Shown in pieces: positions 17,917-25,980 of a stretch of 64,000 nucleotides of DNA (the stretch's first letter is position 1; the number at the start of each line of letters is the position of its first letter). Position numbers and translations under genes: made by a program. This stretch comes from Cognataquiflexum nitidum (GTDB taxonomy: Bacteria; Bacteroidota; Bacteroidia; Cytophagales; Cyclobacteriaceae). The stretch is taken from NCBI RefSeq assembly GCF_022538055.1, contig NZ_JAKZAM010000025.1:1-64000 (forward strand). Reading direction: 5' to 3'. The notes below the pieces were generated by a model, which saw only the letters and a program-made list of their open reading frames with translations, had not been told where the DNA came from and did no database searches.

Positions 17917-19881
17917 TTAGAGAGAGTTTAATATTATTTTGTATGAATAGGTGTCCAAGAAAATGGAATCTGTTTTGGGAATCGATTCCCATTTTTTTTC
18001 ATCCCATCTATATACTGAATAATCACTCTCTCGCGGTAAGCGAAAAACATTCTTCTGAATAATCAGATTTTGATTAAGACCGGGAATTGGAACTTCAAGC
18101 CCCTTCGGGGTTTCAAAAGCCACCATTGGAAATCGGGATTTAGCCGTGGATGCATTTCTGTTTGGCAGTACCTTGAAGCTGATATCCTGTTCTGAAGCTT
18201 GGTCATACCAAAAAAGCGTTTCTCCAATTTGGTAATCAATGGCAAATCCCTTTCCTGCAACATATAAAGTGATTTCATTTTTTTCCTTTGGAATAAAAGC
18301 AAAAACAAACCGCATTATCCCAACCAATCCTAACAATACCAATAAAGTAAAGGCCATTTTCCTTCCGGGATAGAGCCAAAGTAAAATGAATACTGAAAGT
18401 ATCAGCCAATACACCCAAATAAACCCTGATGAAAAATAAATATCTGAAATCCTCGAACCGGGTAATTCCTGAAACCAAAAAATCAGCGTATTGACCACAA
18501 TAATCGTTTTTTCTGTCAACCAAGCCAAGACCAAAGAAATATAAGGGACTTTAATCAAAAGCATCAGGGGAACTCCCAAAGCCATCATCAAAAACGCCCC
18601 GGGAATGGCCACCAAGTTAGCGATTGCAAAATATGTCGGGAAGACGTGAAAGTAGTAAGCAGAGATAGGGAAAGTGGCTAGTTGGGCGGCAAAACTGACT
18701 GTTGTAATTTGCCAAATATAGTCGACAATCCTATTTGTAGGACTCCAAAGACGCACCAATAAGGGCTGAATCACCAAAATTCCGATCAGTGCCAGGTAGG
18801 AAAGCTGAAAACCGACAGCATAGATCAGAAAAGGATCATACAGTAATAAAACTACCGCTGACAAAGCAATGGCGTTGAATATCGAGGGATTGCGGGATTT
18901 CATCTGTGCCATGGCCATCAGTGAAAACATCGTCGCAGCCCGCATGACTGAAGGTGACATTCCAGTCAGCAACGCATACCCCCAAATCAATAAAATGATT
19001 ATGCTGAGGTAAATTACCCTTTTTTTGACTTTAAGCCTGTACGGTTTTATGAATAGAAAAAAGAACCCATACACGATCCCCACATGTAATCCCGAAACTG
19101 CCAGAATATGCATGGCTCCGGCAGTGACATAGGCATCTGAAATATCCCGATCCATATCTTTCTTTTGTCCTAACAAAATCGCCTTTGCAATCTGATTTGC
19201 TTGCCTGTCATGTATGAGACTGTCCATTCCTGAGAGGATTTCGGATCTGATACTGATAAAAAAAGCCTCGATGGGATTTTCAGTCAGGTTTCCTATTTTT
19301 TCAAATTTTTCTCCAATAAAATGCTGATGGGAAACCTTTTGGTTTTGCATGAATTTGCGGTAATCAAATTCAAAAGGATTGTTTGGCGCTTGGATTTTTT
19401 GAGGACTACCTGATACCAAGACCAAATCACCCGAGTAAAGCCCTTGTTCTGACCTGTGATAAATCAGTACTTCACCCTTCGTTTCTTCCCACCTATTCCC
19501 ATCAAATACCTTTTTGACATTGTTCCTGTTTGCTATCGAATTGGGCTTTGCTTCGTCATAGCTTATTACCGTACCTATATAAGCCTTGATTTCTTTATTG
19601 GAATTCAGAAGATGGTTTGGATGATTTTTGATGTCTTTTTGATAAGTGAAAAAAAAACCGGCGGCAGCCAATTGGATGTAAGCCAAAAGTGGAAGGATGA
19701 TTTGGAATCTATACCTTCTGTAATCGTCTTTGGCAAAAACCAAAGAGAGGTAAATCAAACCGGAAGCGGCTGCAGCTCCAATTATTACCCAAATTCCGAT
19801 TTGGCTTAAAACAGGATACAAAACTATCCCGAGGATAAAGAAAAGAGCATATCGCAAAAATGGAAATTCCGAAAAACGCAT
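17917..19881 (-). CDS. ComEC/Rec2-family membrane protein (no MBL domain)
   Basis: A 654-residue polytopic inner-membrane protein. It has an N-terminal DUF4131-like OB-containing region (about 1-230), then the ComEC competence domain (about 230-500) with the signature AGAMHILAVSGLHVGIVYG and many membrane helices. In ComEC this domain forms the channel for single-stranded DNA uptake. The C-terminal metallo-beta-lactamase domain of Bacillus-type ComEC is absent; about 110 residues of other sequence follow. Natural competence cannot be concluded from this gene alone. Confidence 0.9.
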   Translation of the reverse strand: MRFSEFPFLRYALFFILGIVLYPVLSQIGIWVIIGAAAASGLIYLSLVFAKDDYRRYRFQIILPLLAYIQLAAAGFFFTYQKDIKNHPNHLLNSNKEIKAYIGTVISYDEAKPNSIANRNNVKKVFDGNRWEETKGEVLIYHRSEQGLYSGDLVLVSGSPQKIQAPNNPFEFDYRKFMQNQKVSHQHFIGEKFEKIGNLTENPIEAFFISIRSEILSGMDSLIHDRQANQIAKAILLGQKKDMDRDISDAYVTAGAMHILAVSGLHVGIVYGFFFLFIKPYRLKVKKRVIYLSIIILLIWGYALLTGMSPSVMRAATMFSLMAMAQMKSRNPSIFNAIALSAVVLLLYDPFLIYAVGFQLSYLALIGILVIQPLLVRLWSPTNRIVDYIWQITTVSFAAQLATFPISAYYFHVFPTYFAIANLVAIPGAFLMMALGVPLMLLIKVPYISLVLAWLTEKTIIVVNTLIFWFQELPGSRISDIYFSSGFIWVYWLILSVFILLWLYPGRKMAFTLLVLLGLVGIMRFVFAFIPKEKNEITLYVAGKGFAIDYQIGETLFWYDQASEQDISFKVLPNRNASTAKSRFPMVAFETPKGLEVPIPGLNQNLIIQKNVFRLPRESDYSVYRWDEKKWESIPKTDSIFLDTYSYKIILNSL

Positions 19882-19916
19882 GGCAGCAATGTTTCGTGGA
19901 ATTTAAAAACAAAAAA

Positions 19917-19945
19917 AGAAAAAGGAATCATCCCTGACTCCTTTT
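19917..19945 (-). terminator. Terminator of the small outer-membrane protein gene
   Basis: Stem aaaaggaatca / tgactcctttt with one mismatch and a 4-nt loop. On the minus strand it is followed by a long T-rich run. It separates this gene from the ComEC-like gene. Confidence 0.75.
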
Positions 19946-19971
19946 CCCCTAATTTAAACGTTTAATATTGT

Positions 19972-20508
19972 TTAGAAACGGTAACCGACATTGAACCCTG
20001 CCTTCAGCTCAATTATTGAAAACCTGTCAGCCACGCTTTGCGATAAGCCCCGGCCGATTGCCCCAAAAGGTCCAAAAGCAAAATTATTGTAGTTCCATCT
20101 GTAACCTCCTATCAAACCAATGTAAGCACTGTTCAGACTCGTTACTACGTTGGCATTATTCACCACTTCTGTAAATTCTCCGATCCTGTATTTGAAATAA
20201 GGCGAAATATACATCTTGCCATCATTGTTTCCTGCGAAGTAAAAGTTGTAGGACACTAAAAACGAGGTGGCAGAAAAATTACTGCCATTACCCTGAGTCC
20301 TGTAACCGAACCGGTCATTGAGATGGACTTCGAGTCCCAATGATTGATCAGGTTTTAAAAATTTCTCATATCCCAATTCCACAGAGCCAAGAACAATAGT
20401 GTTTAGAAAATTAAGCCTGATCTCACCTTTCGGATCTTCCAAGGATTGAGCAAAAGAATTTGCCTGAAAAAAGACAAAACATATAACAGCAAACAATAAT
20501 TTTTTCAT
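19972..20508 (-). CDS. Predicted outer-membrane beta-barrel protein
   Basis: A 178-residue protein with an N-terminal signal peptide (MKKLLFAVICFVFFQANSFA) cut after about residue 20. The mature part has alternating aromatic and polar beta strands and a C-terminal Phe (GYRF), typical of a small eight-strand outer-membrane barrel. No specific function can be assigned. It has its own terminator. Confidence 0.75.
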   Translation of the reverse strand: MKKLLFAVICFVFFQANSFAQSLEDPKGEIRLNFLNTIVLGSVELGYEKFLKPDQSLGLEVHLNDRFGYRTQGNGSNFSATSFLVSYNFYFAGNNDGKMYISPYFKYRIGEFTEVVNNANVVTSLNSAYIGLIGGYRWNYNNFAFGPFGAIGRGLSQSVADRFSIIELKAGFNVGYRF

Positions 20509-20550
20509 ATCAAAAGTGTCGGTTTACGGTAAAATTTATCCTTACGGAAA

Positions 20551-21015
20551 TCAAAGGTATAATTCCATTTTAAAATGTTTGATATTACACTCCTCAAACA
20601 TGTCGCCAACTTTCTGAAATCCAAATTTTGCATATAGAGGCATGGCGTCCAATTGGGCGTGTAAGTAAAGTTTTTTGCCTTTTGAATCCGGGTGAAGTTT
20701 GATGTCCTGTACCACTGCATCGACCAAAGCAAAGCCCACTCCTTTTCCGCGCATCGGTTTCAATACTGCAAAGCGCTCAAGTTTCACGCCTTTGTCAGTG
20801 AATCTCCATCTCGCAGTTCCGGCAGGATCTCCTGTTGATTTTGCTAAAAAATGGATGGAAGTATCCTCAAACTCGTCATATTCCTCAGCAGGATCGACTT
20901 CTTGCTCGATGACAAAAACTTCCTCACGGATGCCAAAAACTGTTTTAAGCTGCTCCTCCGTCAGTACTTTTTCTACGGAGATAGGCTTCTCTTCTTTCGT
21001 CTCTTTGGGATTCAT
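20551..21015 (-). CDS. GNAT family N-acetyltransferase (ElaA/YjcF-like)
   Basis: A 154-residue acetyltransferase with the acetyl-CoA-binding motif FAVLKPMRGKGVGFALVDA (motif A RGKGVG). The early segment IREEVFVIEQEVD resembles the ElaA/YjcF group. The substrate is unknown. ATG 21015 is the first ATG; a TTG at 21033 is possible. The gene overlaps the 3-prime end of phoH by about 71 bp in another frame, so the two are probably co-transcribed. Confidence 0.85.
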   Translation of the reverse strand: MNPKETKEEKPISVEKVLTEEQLKTVFGIREEVFVIEQEVDPAEEYDEFEDTSIHFLAKSTGDPAGTARWRFTDKGVKLERFAVLKPMRGKGVGFALVDAVVQDIKLHPDSKGKKLYLHAQLDAMPLYAKFGFQKVGDMFEECNIKHFKMELYL

Positions 21016-21946
21016 CTTTTTCGTATGCTTCAATGATCGATTTGACTAATTTATGGCGGATGACATCCTTTCCACTCAGGCTTACAACGCCGATACCTTT
21101 GACATCTTTGAGGATATGCAAGGCTTCAGTGAGTCCGGATTTCTTTTTGGTGGGAAGGTCTACCTGGGTCTGATCCCCTGTGATGATAACCTTGGAATTG
21201 GGCCCCATCCGGGTCAGAAACATTTTGATCTGCTCACTTGTCGTATTCTGCGCCTCATCCAACAAGACAAAAGCGTCATGCAAAGTTCTCCCCCTCATAT
21301 AGGCAAGAGGAGCTATTTCTATAACTCTTGTTTCCTGATAATATTTCAGCTTCTCAGCAGGCACCATGTCGGCCAAAGCATCATAAATCGGTCTTAGATA
21401 GGGATCCAGTTTTTCCTGTAAGTCTCCCGGAAGGAATCCTAGATTTTCGCCTGCCTCCACAGCCGGGCGGGTGATGATGATTCTTTTGACTTCTCTGTTT
21501 TTCAATGCCCTGACTGCTAAAGCAACGGCAATGTAAGTTTTTCCTGTACCTGCAGGACCCAAAGCAAAGACAAGGTCATTTTTAAAAGCTGACTCTACAA
21601 GTTTGCGTTGGTTGGGAGATTTGGGCTTGACAACAAGCCCCTTGTTACCATACAAAATGACATCATTCTTTTCATTTTCTTCAAATGGCTGACCTTCCAA
21701 AGCAATGTATTCCTTTACATTGTCTGGGGTCACATGGCCAAATCGGTGGAAATGCTGCAGGAGCATATTGATCACATCATTGATTCGGAGAATCTCGGGG
21801 GCACGGCCTTGAATACGGATTTCATTGCCGCGAGATACTATCTTACTTTGGGGAAAAGCATCAGCAATGCGGCGGATGTTCTCGTTTTCTGAGCCTAAAA
21901 AGTCCAGTAGCGGGATGTTTTCCAGAGTGATTATTTTTTCTACCAA
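20945..21946 (-). CDS. PhoH-like ATPase (PhoL group)
   Basis: A 333-residue cytosolic P-loop ATPase. An N-terminal KH-like region (about 1-110) is followed by the PhoH domain with Walker A GPAGTGKT and Walker B VLLDEAQN. The family is tied to RNA metabolism and ribosome maturation, often with YbeY. Here ybeY is not adjacent. The start is TTG at 21946; no in-frame ATG occurs upstream before a stop, and the first internal ATG would remove the KH region. Confidence 0.93.
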   Translation of the reverse strand: MVEKIITLENIPLLDFLGSENENIRRIADAFPQSKIVSRGNEIRIQGRAPEILRINDVINMLLQHFHRFGHVTPDNVKEYIALEGQPFEENEKNDVILYGNKGLVVKPKSPNQRKLVESAFKNDLVFALGPAGTGKTYIAVALAVRALKNREVKRIIITRPAVEAGENLGFLPGDLQEKLDPYLRPIYDALADMVPAEKLKYYQETRVIEIAPLAYMRGRTLHDAFVLLDEAQNTTSEQIKMFLTRMGPNSKVIITGDQTQVDLPTKKKSGLTEALHILKDVKGIGVVSLSGKDVIRHKLVKSIIEAYEKDESQRDERREAYLRRKSTDGGAA

Positions 21947-21997
21947 TCTAATTTCCTTGAATTGTGAAGTCTATAGAGGGTGTAAGCATAAAATTCC

Positions 21998-22005
21998 TAA
22001 TTTTG
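21998..22005 (+). promoter_or_regulatory. Possible -7 element of the SAM hydrolase gene
   Basis: TAATTTTG fits TAnnTTTG, 44 nt before the ATG at 22050, in the divergent region with phoH. No convincing TTG box at normal spacing. Confidence 0.4.
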
Positions 22006-22049
22006 TTCACACCGCTACAAAAGTACAAAATTTTAACAGACTTGCTTCC

Positions 22050-22823
22050 ATGGCATTGATAACATTCACCTCAGATTTTGGAGACGCCGACTACTATGTA
22101 CCGGCGGTGAAGGCCAAAATGTTATCCATCAACCCCCAGTTGAACATCGTAGACATCACCCACAAAATCAATATTTACGATATTGCACATGCCGCTTTTG
22201 TCCTTAAAGCAATCTACAAGGATTTCCCAAAAGGAACGGTACACCTTGTCGCGATGAACAGCACAAGCGCCAGCACAGAAGGCTACATAGGTATCAAGTT
22301 GGAAGAACATATTTTTTTGGGGCCAAACAACGGCGTACTCAGTCTGCTATCCGATTATGATCCGGGGATTTGTGTGCTTTTTTCTGAAATGCATATCAAG
22401 GAAAGTACTTTCCCTGTCAAAGACATCCTTGCACCCATCGCGGCCAAAGTAGCTTCCGGTGCTGCCATCCATGATTTTGGTGGACCACTGATGCAGATCA
22501 AAAAGATGATTCCAAGACAATTCAAAGCCACCAAAAAACAGATAATCGGCCACGTCATCCGTATCGATAACTATGGCAACCTGATTACCAATATTCCCAA
22601 AGAAGTTTTTGACAAACTCAATCCCGGTAAATACAATGTGGAATTTGGTAGAGAAAGTATCAACAGACTACACAAAACCTATGACAATGTAGACTCCGGC
22701 GATTGCTTCGCTTTCTTCAACAGCATCGAACTCCTGGAAATCGGCATCAACCATGGCCATGGTGCAGATTTGTTGGGATTGAGACATGACAGTCCTGTTT
22801 TTATCAATTATGAGATTGAATGA
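22050..22823 (+). CDS. SAM hydrolase (adenosine-forming), DUF62/chlorinase family
   Basis: A 257-residue enzyme of the S-adenosylmethionine hydroxide adenosyltransferase family, which splits SAM into adenosine and methionine using water. The family N-terminus ITFTSDFGDADYYVPAVKA carries the conserved Asp residues at the active site. A C-terminal beta domain (VIRIDNYGNLITNI) is also typical. The ORF is open from 21825, but ATG 22050 starts just before the conserved domain. One base separates its stop from the next gene, so the two form an operon. Confidence 0.9.
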   Translation: MALITFTSDFGDADYYVPAVKAKMLSINPQLNIVDITHKINIYDIAHAAFVLKAIYKDFPKGTVHLVAMNSTSASTEGYIGIKLEEHIFLGPNNGVLSLLSDYDPGICVLFSEMHIKESTFPVKDILAPIAAKVASGAAIHDFGGPLMQIKKMIPRQFKATKKQIIGHVIRIDNYGNLITNIPKEVFDKLNPGKYNVEFGRESINRLHKTYDNVDSGDCFAFFNSIELLEIGINHGHGADLLGLRHDSPVFINYEIE

Positions 22824-22824
22824 T

Positions 22825-23121
22825 ATGCTAATAAGGGTAGTAAGGATGACTTTTAGAGAGGAAGCGGTAGAAGCTTTTTTAGAAAATTTTGAAGCCAACA
22901 AGCAAAAAATCAGAAATTTCCCAGGATGTAGCCATCTGGAACTGTGGCAAGACGAGAACAACAAAAATATTTTCATGACCTATAGTCATTGGCAAAGTGA
23001 AGAGTCTCTGAATCAATACCGTGATTCCCAGCTGTTTAAATCTGTATGGTCATTTACCAAAACCCTTTTTGCAGAAAAACCTGTTGCTTTCAGTTCCAAA
23101 AAAATCCAAAAACTGCCCTGA
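22825..23121 (+). CDS. Antibiotic biosynthesis monooxygenase (ABM) fold protein
   Basis: A 98-residue ferredoxin-like ABM-domain protein (IRVVRMTFREEAVEAFLENF ... GCSHLELWQD). These small dimeric proteins include quinol monooxygenases and heme-degrading enzymes, but many have no known activity. The start at 22825 follows the upstream stop by one base (tgaTatg), implying coupled translation with the SAM hydrolase. Confidence 0.82.
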   Translation: MLIRVVRMTFREEAVEAFLENFEANKQKIRNFPGCSHLELWQDENNKNIFMTYSHWQSEESLNQYRDSQLFKSVWSFTKTLFAEKPVAFSSKKIQKLP

Positions 23122-23127
23122 AAGGTG

Positions 23128-23158
23128 TTGCAGGAAAAAAAATCTTTACTCATATTTG
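23128..23158 (+). promoter_or_regulatory. Promoter of tRNA-Leu
   Basis: TTG (23128-23130), a 20-nt spacer, then CATATTTG (23151-23158), one mismatch from TAnnTTTG. The predicted start lies about 30 nt before the mature tRNA. Confidence 0.5.
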
Positions 23159-23194
23159 CATCCCGTTCAGCAAGGGACGGAAAATGATTGAAAT

Positions 23195-23279
23195 GCCCAG
23201 ATGGCGGAATTGGTAGACGCGTTGGTCTCAAACACCAATGAGGTTACACTCGTGCCGGTTCGACTCCGGCTCTGGGTAC
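23195..23279 (+). tRNA. tRNA-Leu (anticodon CAA)
   Basis: A complete class II cloverleaf. The acceptor GCCCAGA pairs with TCTGGGT (one G-U). The anticodon stem TTGGT / ACCAA encloses loop CTCAAAC, giving anticodon CAA for UUG codons. A long variable arm and a T loop GGTTCGACTCC follow. CCA is not encoded. No integrated element is seen at its 3-prime end. Confidence 0.97.
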
Positions 23280-23284
23280 ATAGA

Positions 23285-23311
23285 AGCTCGCAGAAATGCG
23301 GGCTTTTTTTG
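23285..23311 (+). terminator. Terminator of tRNA-Leu
   Basis: An 8-bp stem agctcgca / tgcgggct (one G-U pair) with a GAAA tetraloop, followed by seven T residues, beginning six bases after the tRNA. Confidence 0.92.
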
Positions 23312-23323
23312 TTTTATAAGAGA

Positions 23324-23812
23324 TTAGGAAGTAAGCTCTTCATCTCCAAAATCCAAGTCAAAATCTTTTGGAAGGTCTTTAAGTCTGTCGATACATGGAC
23401 AATACTCTTTAAAAATGCAACCGTCAGGAGAACCCGAGCAATAATCAAAAGTCATAAAGCCATGATTTACAATTGAAGTTTTTTGATTGAGTGTGTCCAC
23501 TGTCATCCAATATGAAATTGGTATGGGCAGATTTTCAGGCAGATCAATATCGAGGTTCCAACTTGACATCATTTTATTGAAAGCTTTGCAGACGATCTTC
23601 ATATCATCATCAGAAAGTTGGTTGGAGGGAGGGAAATCTTCTGCTTTCAAACCACAATAATCACCAAAGGTTTTTGGTGGATCTTGCGCAATCCAATTTT
23701 CGATTTCTTCAAAATGTTCTTCTATGGTCTGGGGCTTTGGGAATTCTTCTTTGGATTTCTTCCTGTAAGCATTCGCAATATCTTCGAGCAAATGTGGAAT
23801 GTAAGGATGCAT
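23324..23812 (-). CDS. Hypothetical protein with Cys-rich C-terminus
   Basis: A 162-residue soluble, acidic protein I do not recognise. The N-terminal half is helical by appearance. The C-terminal part holds a cysteine cluster (YCSGSPDGCIFKEYCPC, about residues 122-140), possibly a metal site. There is no signal peptide. It stands alone between the tRNA-Leu terminator and the YefM-YoeB operator. Confidence 0.65.
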   Translation of the reverse strand: MHPYIPHLLEDIANAYRKKSKEEFPKPQTIEEHFEEIENWIAQDPPKTFGDYCGLKAEDFPPSNQLSDDDMKIVCKAFNKMMSSWNLDIDLPENLPIPISYWMTVDTLNQKTSIVNHGFMTFDYCSGSPDGCIFKEYCPCIDRLKDLPKDFDLDFGDEELTS

Positions 23813-23846
23813 ATTTTAGGATTAATTGATCTAAGGTAAATACATC

Positions 23847-23864
23847 TGTACAGTTTATTGTACA
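23847..23864 (+). promoter_or_regulatory. Predicted YefM-YoeB operator (two TGTACA boxes)
   Basis: Two TGTACA hexamers at 23847-23852 and 23859-23864, 12 bp centre to centre, 40 nt before the yefM start. The same hexamer is the known core of yefM operators in enteric bacteria, so autoregulation by the YefM-YoeB complex is likely. Confidence 0.7.
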
Positions 23865-23903
23865 TAATGTAAATTATTCTTATTTTTACAAAAAAGCAAG
23901 GCG

Positions 23904-24155
23904 ATGGAAATCACAACATATACCAACTTCAGGCAAAATCTTAAAACTTTTCTAGATAAAGTATTTACTGACCACAGTCCCCTTTTTGTAACAAGGGCAA
24001 ATGGAGAGGATGTGGTGGTACTTTCAAAATCAGATTACGAAAGCATGCAGGAAACTTTTTATTTGATGAAAAGTCCGAAGAATGCAGAACGGCTACTTCT
24101 TGGTCTTGAAGAATATGAAAAAGGATTGGGTCAGGAAAAAGAATTGGTTGAATAA
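23904..24155 (+). CDS. yefM: YefM antitoxin (Phd/YefM family)
   Basis: An 83-residue antitoxin that binds and neutralises YoeB and represses its own operon. The Phd/YefM N-terminal DNA-binding fold is visible (TTYTNFRQNLKTFLDKV ... LFVTRANGEDVVVLSKSDYE). The C-terminal tail is acidic (LGLEEYEKGLGQEKELVE), as expected for the toxin-wrapping region. The toxin gene starts 12 nt downstream. The order antitoxin-toxin is the usual one. Confidence 0.95.
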   Translation: MEITTYTNFRQNLKTFLDKVFTDHSPLFVTRANGEDVVVLSKSDYESMQETFYLMKSPKNAERLLLGLEEYEKGLGQEKELVE

Positions 24156-24166
24156 TCCTGAACTCT

Positions 24167-24421
24167 ATGAAACTGATTTTTCTCAGTACCGGATGGGAGG
24201 ATTATTTGTATTGGCAGGTCACTGATAAGAAAACCCTTAAAAAAATCAATGCACTGATTAAAGAAGTCCAAAGAAGTCCTTTTCAAGGGAATGGAAAACC
24301 TGAACCATTGAAACATGACCTTGCAGGATGGTGGTCAAGGAGAATAGACCTGGAGCATAGGTTGGTTTATCGAGTAGAAAACGATTCGGTTTTTATTTTA
24401 CAGTGCCGGTACCATTACTGA
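24167..24421 (+). CDS. yoeB: YoeB toxin (ribosome-dependent mRNA endonuclease)
   Basis: An 84-residue toxin with the same length and pattern as enteric YoeB. It is a ribosome-dependent RNase that cuts mRNA in the A site. Conserved features include GWEDYLYWQVTDKK, GKPEPLKHDLAGWWSRRID, EHRLVY and the terminal CRYHY, which hold the catalytic Glu, Arg and His. No truncation is seen, so the module should be functional. Confidence 0.96.
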   Translation: MKLIFLSTGWEDYLYWQVTDKKTLKKINALIKEVQRSPFQGNGKPEPLKHDLAGWWSRRIDLEHRLVYRVENDSVFILQCRYHY

Positions 24422-24483
24422 AACGGCAAATTCTCTCAGTATTTCTGTTCAAATTATTTCAACCTATTTCGCAGAGCATATTT

Positions 24484-25500
24484 CTATCTTATTTCCCTGA
24501 TCCTTTTTCCAAACTCCTCCAATCCCTCATCTCCAAAATCCAAATGGGTGACAAACCTGATTTGGTCTTTGCCGAAGCGGACGGCTTTAATGCCTTCAGC
24601 ATCCAATTTTTGAAGCATTTCGGCCGGAGTGATGTCCTTCAATCTCGCAATAACGATATTGGTGACGACGGGAAAAACTTCCGATACCAAAGGATGTTGC
24701 TCCAGGATCTCCCCCAATTTCTTTGCCCTGTCATGGTCTTCGGCAAGTCTCTTGACTTGGTGATCGAGGGCATAGATTCCCGCTGCCGCCAAAAAACCCG
24801 CCTGCCTCATTCCGCCACCAAAAGATTTTCTGACTTTTCTGGCACGCTTGATGTCTTCTTTTGACCCTAGAAGGACAGAACCTACCGGACAACCCAATCC
24901 TTTGCTCAGGCAAACAGAAATGGTATCGAACATCGCTCCCCAAGCTTTGGGACTTTCGCCAGTGACTACCAAAGCATTGAAAATCCTTGCTCCATCCAGG
25001 TGGAGTTTGATCCCATGCTGATCACAAAGGGCTTTAATTGGTTTTATTTCTTCTAAAGTATAAATACTGCCTCCGCCTTTGTTCATGGTGTTTTCGAGAG
25101 AAACCAAAGTTGTCTCAGGCGCATGTACATCATCAGGATTGATGGCATCGGCGATGTCAGAGGGACTGATTTTACCATATTCCCCATCCAAAAGTTTGAC
25201 CGAAGCATGGGAATTTGACATAATTCCTCCTCCTTCATAGAGGTAAATGTGGGAATACTTGTGACAGATCAGCTCGGTCTGGGGCCGGGTATGGAGCCGG
25301 ATCGCAATCTGATTGGTCATGGTACCGGAAGGGCAAAAGAGCCCAGCTTCCATGCCAAACATATCAGCCAACTTCTGCTCCAAAGCATTGACAGTCGGAT
25401 CTTCCCCAAATACATCATCGCCCACTTGGGCTGACCACATGGCTTCCAACATGCCTTGGGTAGGCTTGGTGAGGGTATCTGAACGTAAGTCTATAATCAT
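24484..25500 (-). CDS. ltaE: Low-specificity L-threonine aldolase
   Basis: A 338-residue PLP enzyme that cleaves L-threonine or allo-threonine to glycine and acetaldehyde. Family segments include DLRSDTLTKPT at the N-terminus, DDVFGEDPTVN, HLDGARIFNA, and SVCLSKGLGCPVGS with the PLP-binding Lys. Length is normal. The gene is monocistronic; the region upstream is the 25.5-kb repeat block. Confidence 0.95.
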   Translation of the reverse strand: MIIDLRSDTLTKPTQGMLEAMWSAQVGDDVFGEDPTVNALEQKLADMFGMEAGLFCPSGTMTNQIAIRLHTRPQTELICHKYSHIYLYEGGGIMSNSHASVKLLDGEYGKISPSDIADAINPDDVHAPETTLVSLENTMNKGGGSIYTLEEIKPIKALCDQHGIKLHLDGARIFNALVVTGESPKAWGAMFDTISVCLSKGLGCPVGSVLLGSKEDIKRARKVRKSFGGGMRQAGFLAAAGIYALDHQVKRLAEDHDRAKKLGEILEQHPLVSEVFPVVTNIVIARLKDITPAEMLQKLDAEGIKAVRFGKDQIRFVTHLDFGDEGLEEFGKRIREIR

Positions 25501-25518
25501 TTGGATGAATTGATTTAA

Positions 25519-25678
25519 ATGAAATATGCTACGCGAAATAAATGGAAATATGCATTCGGCGAAATATTAATGGAAATATGCTTCGCGAAATAAATGGAAA
25601 TATGTTTGCGCCGAAATATGTGTTTTATTGAAATAGGCTTTGCGAAATATGTGGAAGTATGCCTACGGCGAAATAATC
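25519..25678. repeat. Degenerate GAAATATGC/CGCGAAAT repeat, left half
   Basis: About six degenerate units of 24-34 bp, each built as (t)ggaaatatgc + ttcgcg-like core + gaaata(aat). Cores vary: ctacgcg, cattcggcg, cttcgcg, tttgcgccg, ctttgcg, cctacggcg. The units read GAAATA on the plus strand, opposite to the neighbouring half. Confidence 0.85.
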
Positions 25679-25689
25679 TTACAGCATCA

Positions 25690-25980
25690 AGCCTTATTTT
25701 CCATTTTATATCAACTTTATTTCAATCGTATTTCTACCATATTTCAACTTTATTTCTTTCATATTTCTACTCTATTTCAATTGTATATCAACCTTATTTC
25801 TAACGTATTTCCATTGTATTTCAACCTTATTTCTACCGTATTTTTAATCTATTTCTACTATATTTCAAATGTATTTTCACTTTATTTCGATCGTATTTCC
25901 ATTGTATTTCCGTTGTATTTCAACATTATATCTACCGTATTTCTACTTTATTCGATCGTATTTCTACTTTATTTCAAAAT
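25690..25980. repeat. TATTTC degenerate short tandem repeat, right half
   Basis: About 25 degenerate 11-12-bp units of the form tatttc + 5-6 variable bases (for example aactt, taccg, cattg, gatcg). The sequence is almost free of G. Several plus-strand frames stay open only because of the composition (Phe/Tyr/Ser/Ile runs), so those ORFs are artefacts. The units are inverted relative to the left half, so the block as a whole can fold back on itself. The end of the GDPD gene lies inside it. Confidence 0.9.

Noticed and set aside
17917..19881. Proof of natural competence
   Set aside because: ComEC-like genes are widespread, and no other uptake gene is in the window.
23195..23312. tRNA-Leu as an integration site
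   Set aside because: No integrase gene and no repeat of the tRNA 3-prime end are seen downstream; the tRNA is followed by a normal terminator.
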